Below, piece after piece: positions 13,632 to 21,128 of a stretch of DNA of 21,163 nt. The stretch is from IMG/VR virus record IMGVR_UViG_3300011445_000075, positions 1-21,163 of that record; one strand, 5' to 3'. The stretch is from a virus. The translations under genes and the position numbers were made by a program. The notes under the pieces are model-generated. The model ran no database searches. It had not been told where the DNA came from and was given only the letters and a program-made list of their open reading frames with translations. Position 1 is the first letter of the stretch. Every line of letters starts with the position of its first letter.

Positions 13632-14195
13632 ATGGCAAATTGCCTCAATTACAACTGCGAAAACCTGGGTGACCACGAAATTAGTATAGTAAATTGTGGA
13701 GCACCAATCGCTTCTGGATTTTCCAATGCAATCATTCTTGAATGTGACCATCAGGTTACGGACGCGAGCGATGCAACACAGGTTCAGGCAGAAATTGATG
13801 CTGGCAGGGCGAAGCTGGTCAAAAACATTAAGGCGGGAATAAACAAAGCCTCTGCCGAACAAACTGACCCGACTACATCTTGCGGTGTTGAGAATTTAAC
13901 CACGTACAACCGTGCGGGTATTTTCAAGGACTTCAATGTGTCAGAAAACAATATCGATTTTTACAATCGATTAGCATCGGGAAGAAGTATAGGCGGGCTT
14001 ATTTTGTTTGAGTGCGAAACGGACGGCTATCCTGAAAAAGTAACTTTCATTGACAAAGAAATTCGCTTCACAGGTGACCGTGTCGTAGCAGACACAAACA
14101 AAACGCCACAGGTGTTTGATATGGACTTTGCATGGAAATCCTTGCAAATGCCCACCCAGCACGATGCCCCGCCAGGCATTATTGATAACAACTAA
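13632..14195 (+). CDS. Abundant virion structural protein, candidate tail tube
   Basis: 187 aa from ATG 13632 (MANCLNYNCENLGDHEISIV). The frame is open further up to GTG 13572, adding 20 basic residues that look unlike the rest, so the ATG is preferred. The protein is a mixed alpha/beta chain without membrane segments and has three N-terminal Cys (residues 4, 9, 22). Its central region (IFKDFNVSENNIDFYNRLAS, then GGLILFECETDGYPEKVTFI) looks like a beta-sandwich. It has its own -7 box upstream and a terminator-like hairpin straight after its stop, so it can be expressed alone and strongly, as for a major virion subunit. Next to tail genes the best guess is the major tail tube protein; a capsid or decoration protein cannot be excluded. 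I did not recognise a named family. Confidence 0.6.
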   Translation: MANCLNYNCENLGDHEISIVNCGAPIASGFSNAIILECDHQVTDASDATQVQAEIDAGRAKLVKNIKAGINKASAEQTDPTTSCGVENLTTYNRAGIFKDFNVSENNIDFYNRLASGRSIGGLILFECETDGYPEKVTFIDKEIRFTGDRVVADTNKTPQVFDMDFAWKSLQMPTQHDAPPGIIDNN

Positions 14196-14227
14196 AAGAC
14201 GCCAGCCCCGTAAGGCTGACACCTTTT
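14194..14227 (+). terminator. Probable intrinsic terminator
   Basis: CAGCC (14202-14206), loop CCGTAA and GGCTG (14213-14217) form a 5-bp GC-rich stem. Beyond a partly mismatched internal loop, AAAAG (14194-14198) pairs with CTTTT (14223-14227), so the structure continues and ends in a T run. It starts on the last bases of the stop codon of the preceding gene. The match is good by eye, though the T tract is short. Confidence 0.6.
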
Positions 14228-14246
14228 AGGTTTAACTTAACCTAAA
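14225..14246 (+). promoter_or_regulatory. Perfect inverted repeat abutting the start of the glycosyltransferase gene
   Basis: TTTAGGTT (14225-14232) and AACCTAAA (14239-14246) form a perfect 8-bp inverted repeat with a 6-base loop, ending immediately before the TTG start at 14247. It overlaps the T run of the terminator, so the two hairpins are mutually exclusive over 14225-14227. A hairpin touching the start codon suggests translational control or a dyad operator. It shares TTAGGTT/AACCTAA with the hairpin at 973-997. Confidence 0.5.
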
Positions 14247-16475
14247 TTGAAAACAAAAGGAATTTTTTTAATTGCGTTTGGCGACAAGGCGTATGTTTAT
14301 ATGGCATACAACCTTGCTTTTTCTATAAAACATTTCAATCCTAATTTACGAATAGGACTAATGCACGATGACAACATTCGATATCTTCAAGCATACGAAA
14401 AAACGGTGTTTGATGATTTTTACGAACTGCCTCAAGACTTGCTATGGAAAGAAGGACGGTTAGACCCCGCAAACATTAAAATCAATTTATATGACTTAAT
14501 ACCTTATGACGAAACATTGTACCTGGATGTGGACGCGGTTGTTACGCAAGACATCAGCCGGATATTTGAGGAGCAGACGGGCAATTATTACATTCATATA
14601 CTGGACGAGACGACATTAGAAAAGGGTCGCGATTTTCCAAATATGATTTGGGCGTGGATGGACGATGTTTACGAACACTTTAATCTTAAACCTGAAACTA
14701 AATTTCCTGCCACCAATTCAAGCATACAGTTAATCCGTAAGGGCGAATACTGCGAACACTTTTTCGCACGGCTTAAAGAAAATTATAATAACCCGCTTCC
14801 GCTTAATAAACTTCGCTCAACATGGGGGCAATCGCAGCCCGACGAGTTATATATCAACGTAACCTTAGCGCAGATGGGCTACGAACGCCTTAAACAGTAT
14901 ATCTTCTTTGGGCATACGTTCGCAAAGCAAAAAGACGCAGAGCTTCTTAAAGAGTATCTAATACTGTCAATCTATGGGGGGTGGGGTGTTACCCGTCTTC
15001 GTTATGTTGAACTCTACGACAGGCTCTTGGGCAGGAATTATTTCAGGGCTCATAAGATGAACTACATACACCGCTCAAATAACCTTATCCGCCCAAAGCA
15101 TTCAAATAAATCTTCTAAGCCTGCCAAGAAAGAAGTAGTAAGTGAGATTAAAAAGCTGGGTCGTGATGATAACGCAAAGACAGGCGAGCAGATAACTTTA
15201 TTTACCACCTATTACAAGGACGAAAAAGAATCGCGCAATAAAGAATATCTAAACTGCCTTCAAGCAAACATATCTAATCCGGAAATTGACAGGATTGTCA
15301 TTATTTGCGAATCAGATTTGCCTGTCAAGCATAAAAAGGTGACCGAGATTCCAAGCGACCACAGACCAACCTTCAAAGATATTTTCAGGCTAACAGGTGA
15401 TGGAATAAATATCGTTACCAATGCCGACATCTTTTTTGAGTCATCACATTGTAATTATATTAAGCAGCTAAATTTCGATAATTTATTTCTTGGTTTGTCG
15501 CGTTGGGATAGGCGCCACGGCAAGGATATTTTATTTAATTACGGCTTAAGCCAAGACGTTTGGATATTTAAGGGCAAGTATAAAGATGACACCCACGGAG
15601 ATTACACCTTCGGAAGTCCTGGCTGCGACAATCGTATTGCATACGAAGCAGGCAAAGCGTACGGTAAGATAATTAACCCTGCAAAGACAATTAAGTCAAT
15701 TCACTTGCACGAGTCCAACGTCAGGAACTATACACAAGACAACCGAGTGGTTGGTGATTACCGAGAATTGCCGCCCGTAATTTTATCTGAAACTTTATTT
15801 AAGCCCAGGTTAATGATAATCCAAAAAGGCAAGGTGGGCGATGTGTTGGTTTTACTTCCGGCCATTAAGGAACTATCGAAAACCCATGTCGTTGATTGGT
15901 TGCTGCCAGAACAGTACCACACCATGTTCCAATATATCAATTACTGCAAGCCGATTGAAAAAACGATAGCACAATATGAAAAGAAAATTGATTTAAGTTT
16001 TGGGCAGGGCGGGCAACCTGAAGCATGGTGGCAAAAAAATAAAACCAGGTTTAATTCTTTTGTAGAAGCGAAATATGAATTGCTTTGCATGGATGTTCAG
16101 ATTAAGAAAAACTTACTGGAATGGAACCGAAATAAAGAACGCGAAGAGGAGTTGTTTGCTAAAGTCGTAACAACGGAACCTTATGCTTTAGTGCATTGCG
16201 AATCGGATTATGGAGGAGCTATTGAACCAGAAACAGAATTGCCTATCGTCTTGTTCCAGCCTACGGGCAACCATACGGTTTTTGATTGGCTCAAAGTTGT
16301 AGAAAACGCTGCGGAGATTCATTGCATTGATTCTTCTTTGTGCAATTTCACAGACATGGTTAAGACTACCGGCAAATTATTTTATTATCCTAACGGCAAA
16401 GTGCCAAGTCAATACGACCGTACCCTGCTTTCAAAAACGTGGAAAGAATGCGACTCGCAAAAGATATTTGCCTAA
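14247..16475 (+). CDS. Three-domain glycosyltransferase fusion
   Basis: 742 aa with TTG as start; the first beta strand (KGIFLIAFGDKAYVYMAYNL) begins at once, so a later ATG would cut the fold. Domain 1 (about 4-230) is GT8-like, with LYLDVDAVV holding the nucleotide-sugar DxD (D94, D96) and a late FFGHTFA. Domain 2 (about 315-510) starts ITLFTTYYKDEKESRNKEYL, has RPTFKDIF and the acidic NADIFF near residue 392, then LGLSRWDRR; it looks like a second transferase-type domain of a less known family. Domain 3 (about 520-740) resembles a GT9 heptosyltransferase fold: QKGKVGDVLVLLPAI near residue 526, and HCIDSSLCNF at 692. Together they could build or add a short glycan on virion or host surface. 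The gene follows a terminator and overlaps the methyltransferase-like gene, so transcription may be separately controlled. Confidence 0.8.
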   Translation: MKTKGIFLIAFGDKAYVYMAYNLAFSIKHFNPNLRIGLMHDDNIRYLQAYEKTVFDDFYELPQDLLWKEGRLDPANIKINLYDLIPYDETLYLDVDAVVTQDISRIFEEQTGNYYIHILDETTLEKGRDFPNMIWAWMDDVYEHFNLKPETKFPATNSSIQLIRKGEYCEHFFARLKENYNNPLPLNKLRSTWGQSQPDELYINVTLAQMGYERLKQYIFFGHTFAKQKDAELLKEYLILSIYGGWGVTRLRYVELYDRLLGRNYFRAHKMNYIHRSNNLIRPKHSNKSSKPAKKEVVSEIKKLGRDDNAKTGEQITLFTTYYKDEKESRNKEYLNCLQANISNPEIDRIVIICESDLPVKHKKVTEIPSDHRPTFKDIFRLTGDGINIVTNADIFFESSHCNYIKQLNFDNLFLGLSRWDRRHGKDILFNYGLSQDVWIFKGKYKDDTHGDYTFGSPGCDNRIAYEAGKAYGKIINPAKTIKSIHLHESNVRNYTQDNRVVGDYRELPPVILSETLFKPRLMIIQKGKVGDVLVLLPAIKELSKTHVVDWLLPEQYHTMFQYINYCKPIEKTIAQYEKKIDLSFGQGGQPEAWWQKNKTRFNSFVEAKYELLCMDVQIKKNLLEWNRNKEREEELFAKVVTTEPYALVHCESDYGGAIEPETELPIVLFQPTGNHTVFDWLKVVENAAEIHCIDSSLCNFTDMVKTTGKLFYYPNGKVPSQYDRTLLSKTWKECDSQKIFA

Positions 16476-17119
16476 ACGGAGTTAGTGCTTCAAGCGGATT
16501 ATGCCTTGCCCTAAAACAGGTCATAGAAGAATACCGCCCGATGCGAATAATCGAAACAGGAACATACCACGGCACTGGCACCACGAAAGCAATTATTGAA
16601 GCGTGTATATTGTCGCAAGTAAAATCAATTCTTTACAGCATTGAATCAGACAAGGGAAATGTCGAGTTGTCAAAAAAGAATTTAGCTTTTTATCTTACCA
16701 ATCATTACTGCAAATTTGAAGTCCTGAGCGGAGTATCGGTTTCTAAAGAAGAAGCATTTACCACACCTTTAAATTATGCACACTTGCCGGAAGATATAAT
16801 TGTCGACTTTGTAAACCCAAAAGATTATACCAGAGAAATTGCACACGCGAGCCGGTATAATTTATTAGAAGAATGTTTTGCGAGATTTGACGGTGAGCCA
16901 GACTTGGTTGTTTTAGACAGCGCAGGTCATCTTGGCTTGCAGGAATTTTTATACGTGGTAGAAAATGCCAGGAAAGATTTTATACTCGCGTTAGATGATA
17001 TCAATCATATCAAACACCACGAATCAAAAAGGCTGATAACGGAAGTGGCATACAATGCGGAAATAATTCACCAAGGCGAAGATAAGTTTGGCTGGCTAAT
17101 TGCAAAAATAAAAATATGA
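16448..17119 (+). CDS. SAM-dependent methyltransferase-like protein
   Basis: 223 aa from ATG 16448 (MRLAKDICLNGVSA); a GTG at 16439 would add three residues. The start lies inside the end of the glycosyltransferase gene. The N-terminal helix is followed by a first-strand motif MRIIETGTYHGTGTTKAI (near residues 32-49), a good class I methyltransferase motif I (E-TGTYHGTG), with an acidic second-strand end SIESDKGNVEL. Later strands include DLVVLDSAGH and FILALDDINHI. Methyltransferases of this type, close to the Methyltransf_24 group, often act in O-antigen or glycan synthesis. Its place between two glycosyltransferases suggests methylation or tailoring of the sugar they add. Its stop overlaps the next ATG (ATGA at 17116-17119). 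The substrate is unknown. Confidence 0.7.
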   Translation: MRLAKDICLNGVSASSGLCLALKQVIEEYRPMRIIETGTYHGTGTTKAIIEACILSQVKSILYSIESDKGNVELSKKNLAFYLTNHYCKFEVLSGVSVSKEEAFTTPLNYAHLPEDIIVDFVNPKDYTREIAHASRYNLLEECFARFDGEPDLVVLDSAGHLGLQEFLYVVENARKDFILALDDINHIKHHESKRLITEVAYNAEIIHQGEDKFGWLIAKIKI

Positions 17120-17964
17120 GAGTCGCGGTCACTATAATCTACAACGGGCTTCACCACTTGCTTAATCGCGGGTTCGCAAAACGAATGGCAGAAATGTTTG
17201 ACGTTTGGGTCGTTGTAGATGGACTGTCAGATAACTTTGGCTCGGGCGGAAATAACAAATTAAACCTTCCTGCAATATCGCTGGACGGCACAATAGAATA
17301 TCTTAATTCACTTATACCAAAATATCCTAACATTAAAATCCTTCAAAGGGAGACGCCTTGGAAAAGCAAGGACGAACAATTTAATTATGCACTAACATAC
17401 CTTCGCGGTGTATATGAAATCGATAATACTTACCTGTGGCAAGTAGACGCCGACGAACAATGGGAATTGGCTGATATTGTCCAGGCAGAAATCGACTTAA
17501 ATAACGAAGGCGCAAATTGCGGAGCGTGTGGTTTCGTTCACCTAATGGGAATAGATTTAGTAGCAATCGGAGAGTGGTCAAGTTTCAGCTGGGCGCGGTT
17601 ATGGAAATGGAATGGACAAGAGTTACAGACACACGAACCGCCTATCATGCAAGGCGGAAACGGCAAGACTATTTTATTAAAACAGAAATTTATTCATTAC
17701 AGTTATTACTTCGAGTTTGATGTTCGCTTTAAGGCTACATACTACAAGGGCTACCAAAGAATTTTGCAAGAGTGGCAGAAGCTTGTGAACGGCCGTATAA
17801 GAGTGCCAATACGGGCTCACTTAGTTTTAAGACTCGGTAATAATAAAATGATTCGTCCAATATCTCGAACAAACATTCTACAATATGAAAATCAGAAAAA
17901 TCAAATCTTGCAGAGGCAAGAAAGGCTGCCAGCTAACCAAGTCGTGGGAGTTGATGCAGACTAA
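17116..17964 (+). CDS. Glycosyltransferase (GT-A fold, DxD)
   Basis: 282 aa. The N-terminus MRVAVTIIYNGLHHLLN starts a nucleotide-sugar fold strand. FDVWVVVDGLSDNFGSGG gives the usual second acidic loop, and KSKDEQFNYALTYLRG leads to TYLWQVDADEQW, where D111 and D113 form the DxD that holds the metal and sugar nucleotide. A later segment with FSWARLWKWNG and HYSYYFEFDVRF contributes the acceptor side, and the C-terminal 40 residues are basic and polar. It resembles GT2-type enzymes. There is no membrane helix, so it is likely soluble. It couples to the methyltransferase-like gene (ATGA) and precedes the portal gene by 15 bases. The enzyme class is likely; the acceptor is not shown. Confidence 0.75.
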   Translation: MRVAVTIIYNGLHHLLNRGFAKRMAEMFDVWVVVDGLSDNFGSGGNNKLNLPAISLDGTIEYLNSLIPKYPNIKILQRETPWKSKDEQFNYALTYLRGVYEIDNTYLWQVDADEQWELADIVQAEIDLNNEGANCGACGFVHLMGIDLVAIGEWSSFSWARLWKWNGQELQTHEPPIMQGGNGKTILLKQKFIHYSYYFEFDVRFKATYYKGYQRILQEWQKLVNGRIRVPIRAHLVLRLGNNKMIRPISRTNILQYENQKNQILQRQERLPANQVVGVDAD

Positions 17965-17979
17965 ATTAAAAATCGCAGC

Positions 17980-19881
17980 ATGAAAAAACTAACTGACGAA
18001 CAGATAACCGAAAAGGTTATGGCTGCTGTCAACGAATACAAGAAGGCGGCAATGTCTTCTAAGGCGGACATCTATAAGCAAGACGGTAAATTAAATTGCA
18101 CCGTATTCGGAGACGTGCATGAGGTTTCTGTTTCAATGTATGAGAGGATTCGCGTCCATTCCGAACATGGTGTATTTCCGGAACTCTTGTTCCTTAATAA
18201 GAGTCCCAGAATTCAAGCGGACGAATTTGATTACTTAAAAGATAATTTTAAAGGCGTTACGCTGCCGATTTTTATAGACTTTCTTAACACCCTTAAAAGG
18301 TGTTTTTATGAGGACAGCATGGAGTTCCAGAAAGAAGACGACACGCTTGTTAAGAATAAGCAAACCCTAAAAGACTATCTTGATATGCTTCCGAAATATG
18401 GAAACTTTTCTACGTATATCAAAGACCTTTTTCCTAAGTTTAAGACCATCGATGCGATGGGGTTGGTTGTTATTCGACCACGAGATGTTCAATTTGATAC
18501 AGCAGAAGACGGCATCACAAGAACAATCGCTAACACAGAAATGTTTGAGCCTTTGCCTTATAACATCTTGTCGAAAAATATTATCGCGTTCGAGGAAGAC
18601 GAGTGGTACTTGGTTTTAAGCGAAGAAAAATCCGAGGTAAGATACAAGACGAAGTTAGAAAACAAGGGAATGATTTTTGAATATTACGACAAAGAAACAA
18701 TAAAGAGAGTCGTTCAATTTGGAAACTTTGTCGACTATACTTTTAACCTCGAAGAATTCCTGCCACATAACCTGGGTTATGTTCCTGCTCGTCGCTGCAA
18801 AGGCATTCCGTGCATATACGGAGATAATTTAGTGTGGCAATCGCCTTACTTGTACGCTGTCGACATTCTTGACCTTGTGCTGCTTAATGCAACAAACCTG
18901 ATGTTGAGTATTTATAATTGTGCCTACCCAATAAAAATAATGTATGGAGATTTGTGTGAGGCGCCTTATACAGATGCGAACAGTACGTCTACGATTTGCC
19001 AAAATGGACAGGTGTTTGATACTGTAAAACAAGCGAACATCCAATGTCCGTCTTGCCACGGGTCGGGAATGAAAACACGATTGTCGCCTACAGGCCTTTT
19101 ATTATTAAAACCAAGGTCTTCAATGTCGCCCAATGATGCAGGATTTGAAAACGCCAAGCCCGTAGAATATGTTTCTCCAGACCCTTCAATTATGGACTGG
19201 CTAAATAAAAAAATACATGAGGACGAGCTTCGCGCCAAAAGAGTCCTTCACTTGCACACATCATCTTCAGAGGTGCAGGGAAAAGAAAATCTGTTAGCCA
19301 CGGATATGATGCTGGACAATAAGGCGATGTATGCTTTTATCCGGCCGCAATCAGACCAGATTCACGACATGACATTTTTTTGTGTTGACACGATAGGTAA
19401 GATGCGTTATGGCACAAAATTTGTCCAGCCAAAATACAAGAAGCCTGTATCGTTTGACTTAATGACGGAGAGCGAATATTTAATTAGAATATCCGAAGCA
19501 ACAAAAGCAGGCGCGCCAAACTTTATCATCTACGCAATGATGGTACAGTATTTAAAATCTTTTTATTCCACAGACACTCAATCCGCTAAGGTTACAGAAC
19601 TTATAATTGTCGTAGACAGGTTGTTGACACACACGCCAGAGGATATTATCGTGAAAAAGAATCGTAACCTTGTCGCAGATTGGGAAATTTATTTACATGA
19701 CAGTCCTGTTACTTTGACAAATATGATTATCAAAGAACTTGGCGGCATTGAAAAGTTCTTATCAACGCCCATATCTGAACTGGCAGAGAAAATGATGCAG
19801 CTCGCTAAATCACAAATGGAATTAATTACGGCAGAGATACCTGTCGAAGTTGAAGCCGAACCGTTTATCAGCGGTAATTAA
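17980..19881 (+). CDS. Portal protein (putative)
   Basis: 633 aa, matching the large portal proteins of Bacteroidota siphophages. The N-terminal 150 residues are helical, then a beta-rich stretch (VVIRPRDVQFDTAEDGITR) and a long wing region. The region YVSPDPSIMDWLNKKIHEDE, followed by RVLHLHTSSSEVQGKEN, fits the portal stem and clip region. Four Cys, C326, C340, C356 and C359, the last two in IQCPSCHGSGMK, form a zinc-ribbon-like insert. The C-terminal 130 residues are helical and end acidic. The portal forms the ring through which DNA enters and to which the neck binds. Its TAA overlaps the ATG of the Mu F-like gene (TAATG). The call uses length, layout and the next gene rather than a single catalytic motif. 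Confidence 0.75.
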   Translation: MKKLTDEQITEKVMAAVNEYKKAAMSSKADIYKQDGKLNCTVFGDVHEVSVSMYERIRVHSEHGVFPELLFLNKSPRIQADEFDYLKDNFKGVTLPIFIDFLNTLKRCFYEDSMEFQKEDDTLVKNKQTLKDYLDMLPKYGNFSTYIKDLFPKFKTIDAMGLVVIRPRDVQFDTAEDGITRTIANTEMFEPLPYNILSKNIIAFEEDEWYLVLSEEKSEVRYKTKLENKGMIFEYYDKETIKRVVQFGNFVDYTFNLEEFLPHNLGYVPARRCKGIPCIYGDNLVWQSPYLYAVDILDLVLLNATNLMLSIYNCAYPIKIMYGDLCEAPYTDANSTSTICQNGQVFDTVKQANIQCPSCHGSGMKTRLSPTGLLLLKPRSSMSPNDAGFENAKPVEYVSPDPSIMDWLNKKIHEDELRAKRVLHLHTSSSEVQGKENLLATDMMLDNKAMYAFIRPQSDQIHDMTFFCVDTIGKMRYGTKFVQPKYKKPVSFDLMTESEYLIRISEATKAGAPNFIIYAMMVQYLKSFYSTDTQSAKVTELIIVVDRLLTHTPEDIIVKKNRNLVADWEIYLHDSPVTLTNMIIKELGGIEKFLSTPISELAEKMMQLAKSQMELITAEIPVEVEAEPFISGN

Positions 19882-20552
19882 TGAAGGACACTCTTAAGAA
19901 GATACTGGAAGAAAAAGCAGCTCGGATAGAATCCGTGCCTGATAAGTTTTTAACCCAAGTTGACAAGGCTCAACTTCAAGCGTACAACAACATTCTTGAA
20001 TTGCTCGCGGAATTAAATGTCGAGGGCGGCAGGCTTGTTAAATCAAAGAAGAATTTCCGTATCGCGGACGACATCAACGCAGAGCTCAAGAAAGTTCTCA
20101 AGTCCACAGACTATTATGATGCCGTAAAAAGTTTCGTAAAAGACATTGGTGTTCAAGATAGTCTTACATTTGATTATTTCTCTAAAGCGTTTCCTAAGGT
20201 CAAGAAGATAGAAACCGAAATAGCAAAAGAGATTAAGAAACGAAGCCAAGCGGAGGCGATACAAGTGCTGCAAGGTATAAGCCTTGATAAAGCGTACATA
20301 GAGCCCCTTAAAACAGTTATCTCTGAGGCAGTGTACACGAACGCTGATTTTAAGGCCACATTGCGTACGATAAGAGAATTAGCTGTCGGGAGCAAGACCA
20401 AAGAAGGCAAGCTAAATCAATACGCGACCCAAGTAGCTTACGACACCTTTGCGGTAAGCGACCGCAGCTATACACAGGCGATATCACAAGACATTAATGC
20501 TGAATGGTTTTTTTACTCGGGCGACACCTTGCCTACCTCTCGTGAATTTTGA
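19881..20552 (+). CDS. Mu gpF-like head morphogenesis protein, N-terminal part ended by in-frame TGA
   Basis: 223 aa, coupled to the portal by TAATG. The product is almost all helix (MKDTLKKILEEKAARIE, with many Lys and Glu) until about residue 205, as in Mu F/SPP1 gp7 proteins, which bind portal and scaffold in procapsid assembly. The end, YSGDTLPTSREF, is where this family has its hallmark run; in Bacteroidota relatives, as I recall, a Cys usually follows. Here TGA (20550-20552) replaces that codon, and the same frame then stays open through 20795 with the rest of the domain. So this CDS is a truncated version unless the TGA is read through. All catalytic-like parts of this domain (none enzymatic) lie downstream. 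A recent mutation, a sequencing error or deliberate partial readthrough could all explain it. Confidence 0.75.
   Translation: MKDTLKKILEEKAARIESVPDKFLTQVDKAQLQAYNNILELLAELNVEGGRLVKSKKNFRIADDINAELKKVLKSTDYYDAVKSFVKDIGVQDSLTFDYFSKAFPKVKKIETEIAKEIKKRSQAEAIQVLQGISLDKAYIEPLKTVISEAVYTNADFKATLRTIRELAVGSKTKEGKLNQYATQVAYDTFAVSDRSYTQAISQDINAEWFFYSGDTLPTSREF
20550..20552 (+). other. In-frame TGA interrupting the Mu F-like gene
   Basis: TGA is codon 224 of the frame that opens at 19881. Upstream reads TSREF, downstream ISRYNEYFSKQEVQAWL without another stop for 80 codons. TGT or TGC (Cys) and TGG (Trp) are one change away. TGA is a normal terminator elsewhere in this window, for example at 1324-1326, 3098-3100 and 3625-3627, so a general recoding is excluded. 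Confidence 0.8.
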
Positions 20553-20795
20553 ATATCGAGGTATAACGAATATTTTAGTAAACAAGAGGTGCAAGCGTGG
20601 CTGGAATTAAAATGGGGCGGCAAGCACGTCAACACCAATAAAGATACCATTTTTAAATACGCTGGCGGTTATCGGTGTGGTCATTCCATAATGCCTGTAT
20701 CCGTATTTGATGTGCCAAAAGATGTATTATTTCGCAACATCAAAAAAGGTTACTTTAAACCTTCAAAAGATTTACGTAAAGAATTGGATATCTAA
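20553..20795 (+). pseudogene. C-terminal part of Mu gpF-like protein after in-frame stop
   Basis: 80 sense codons in the same frame as the upstream part, ending TAA at 20793-20795. The sequence keeps the family's C-terminal core: ISRYNEYFSKQEVQAW, LKWGGKHVN, then TIFKYAGGYRCGHSIMPVSV with the conserved GGYxCxH segment, and a basic tail (FKPSKDLRKELDI). An independent start at GTG 20589 is possible but would begin inside the domain, so separate translation as a functional protein is unlikely. With readthrough the full protein would have 304 residues. The preserved motifs, without other stops or frameshifts, show either very recent breakage or continued selection through readthrough. The promoter for the next gene overlaps its end. 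Confidence 0.7.
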
Positions 20796-20813
20796 AAATT
20801 AAATATAAATTTG
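20784..20813 (+). promoter_or_regulatory. Strong Bacteroidota promoter before 20820
   Basis: TTG (20784-20786), exactly 19 bp, then TAAATTTG (20806-20813). The expected transcription start, near 20818, is within a few bases of the ATG at 20820, so this message is also leaderless or nearly so. The upstream element lies in the last codons of the Mu F-like frame. Confidence 0.75.
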
Positions 20814-20819
20814 CAGCAA

Positions 20820-21116
20820 ATGTCAAAAACCAATCTTCTAATCCGGTGCGTCAGTAAACTTAAAAAAGTTAAACACCTGGTGCCTAAAATTGCATTTAAC
20901 GAAATCCGTATGAAACAAATCGGGTTCGTGATTTCAGACCCGATGGCGGACGAAAAATACTTAGCATATTTTCGCAAGCCTCGACCTGACAAGCCAACCA
21001 AAGTAATTAAGCCCGCAGCAACTAATGAGCAGGCGCCTCCAGACCTTGCGTCTATGCTCGCAGGTACCACACACCCTGGCGCCGAAACAATTCCTATCCC
21101 ACCCGAACAATCTTAA
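20820..21116 (+). CDS. Small head-region protein, unrecognised
   Basis: 98 aa from ATG 20820 (MSKTNLLIRCVSKLKKVKHL). A TTG at 20811 would lie within the -7 box, so it is rejected. The first 30 residues are basic and helical, the middle has KIAFNEIRMKQIGFVISDP, and the last 35 residues are Pro-, Ala- and Thr-rich and probably unfolded (TKVIKPAATNEQAPPDLASM). There is no membrane segment. It lies between the Mu F-like gene and what is probably the next head gene, with its own strong promoter and predicted leaderless start. Small proteins at this site are often scaffold- or protease-associated, but I do not recognise this one and assign no function. Confidence 0.6.
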   Translation: MSKTNLLIRCVSKLKKVKHLVPKIAFNEIRMKQIGFVISDPMADEKYLAYFRKPRPDKPTKVIKPAATNEQAPPDLASMLAGTTHPGAETIPIPPEQS

Positions 21117-21128
21117 TCTAAATAAAAA

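Noticed and set aside
20550-20590. Selenocysteine insertion at the TGA, with a small hairpin right after it (AATATCG / CGAATATT, loop AGGTATAA)
   Set aside because: The GG of the loop is only about seven bases from the TGA, too close for a bacterial SECIS, and the stem is short, A/T-rich and has a bulge. Nothing else points to selenium use.
20589-20795. Separate gene starting at GTG 20589
   Set aside because: It is in the same frame as the Mu F-like gene and starts in the middle of its conserved domain. It is better read as the C-terminal part after the TGA.
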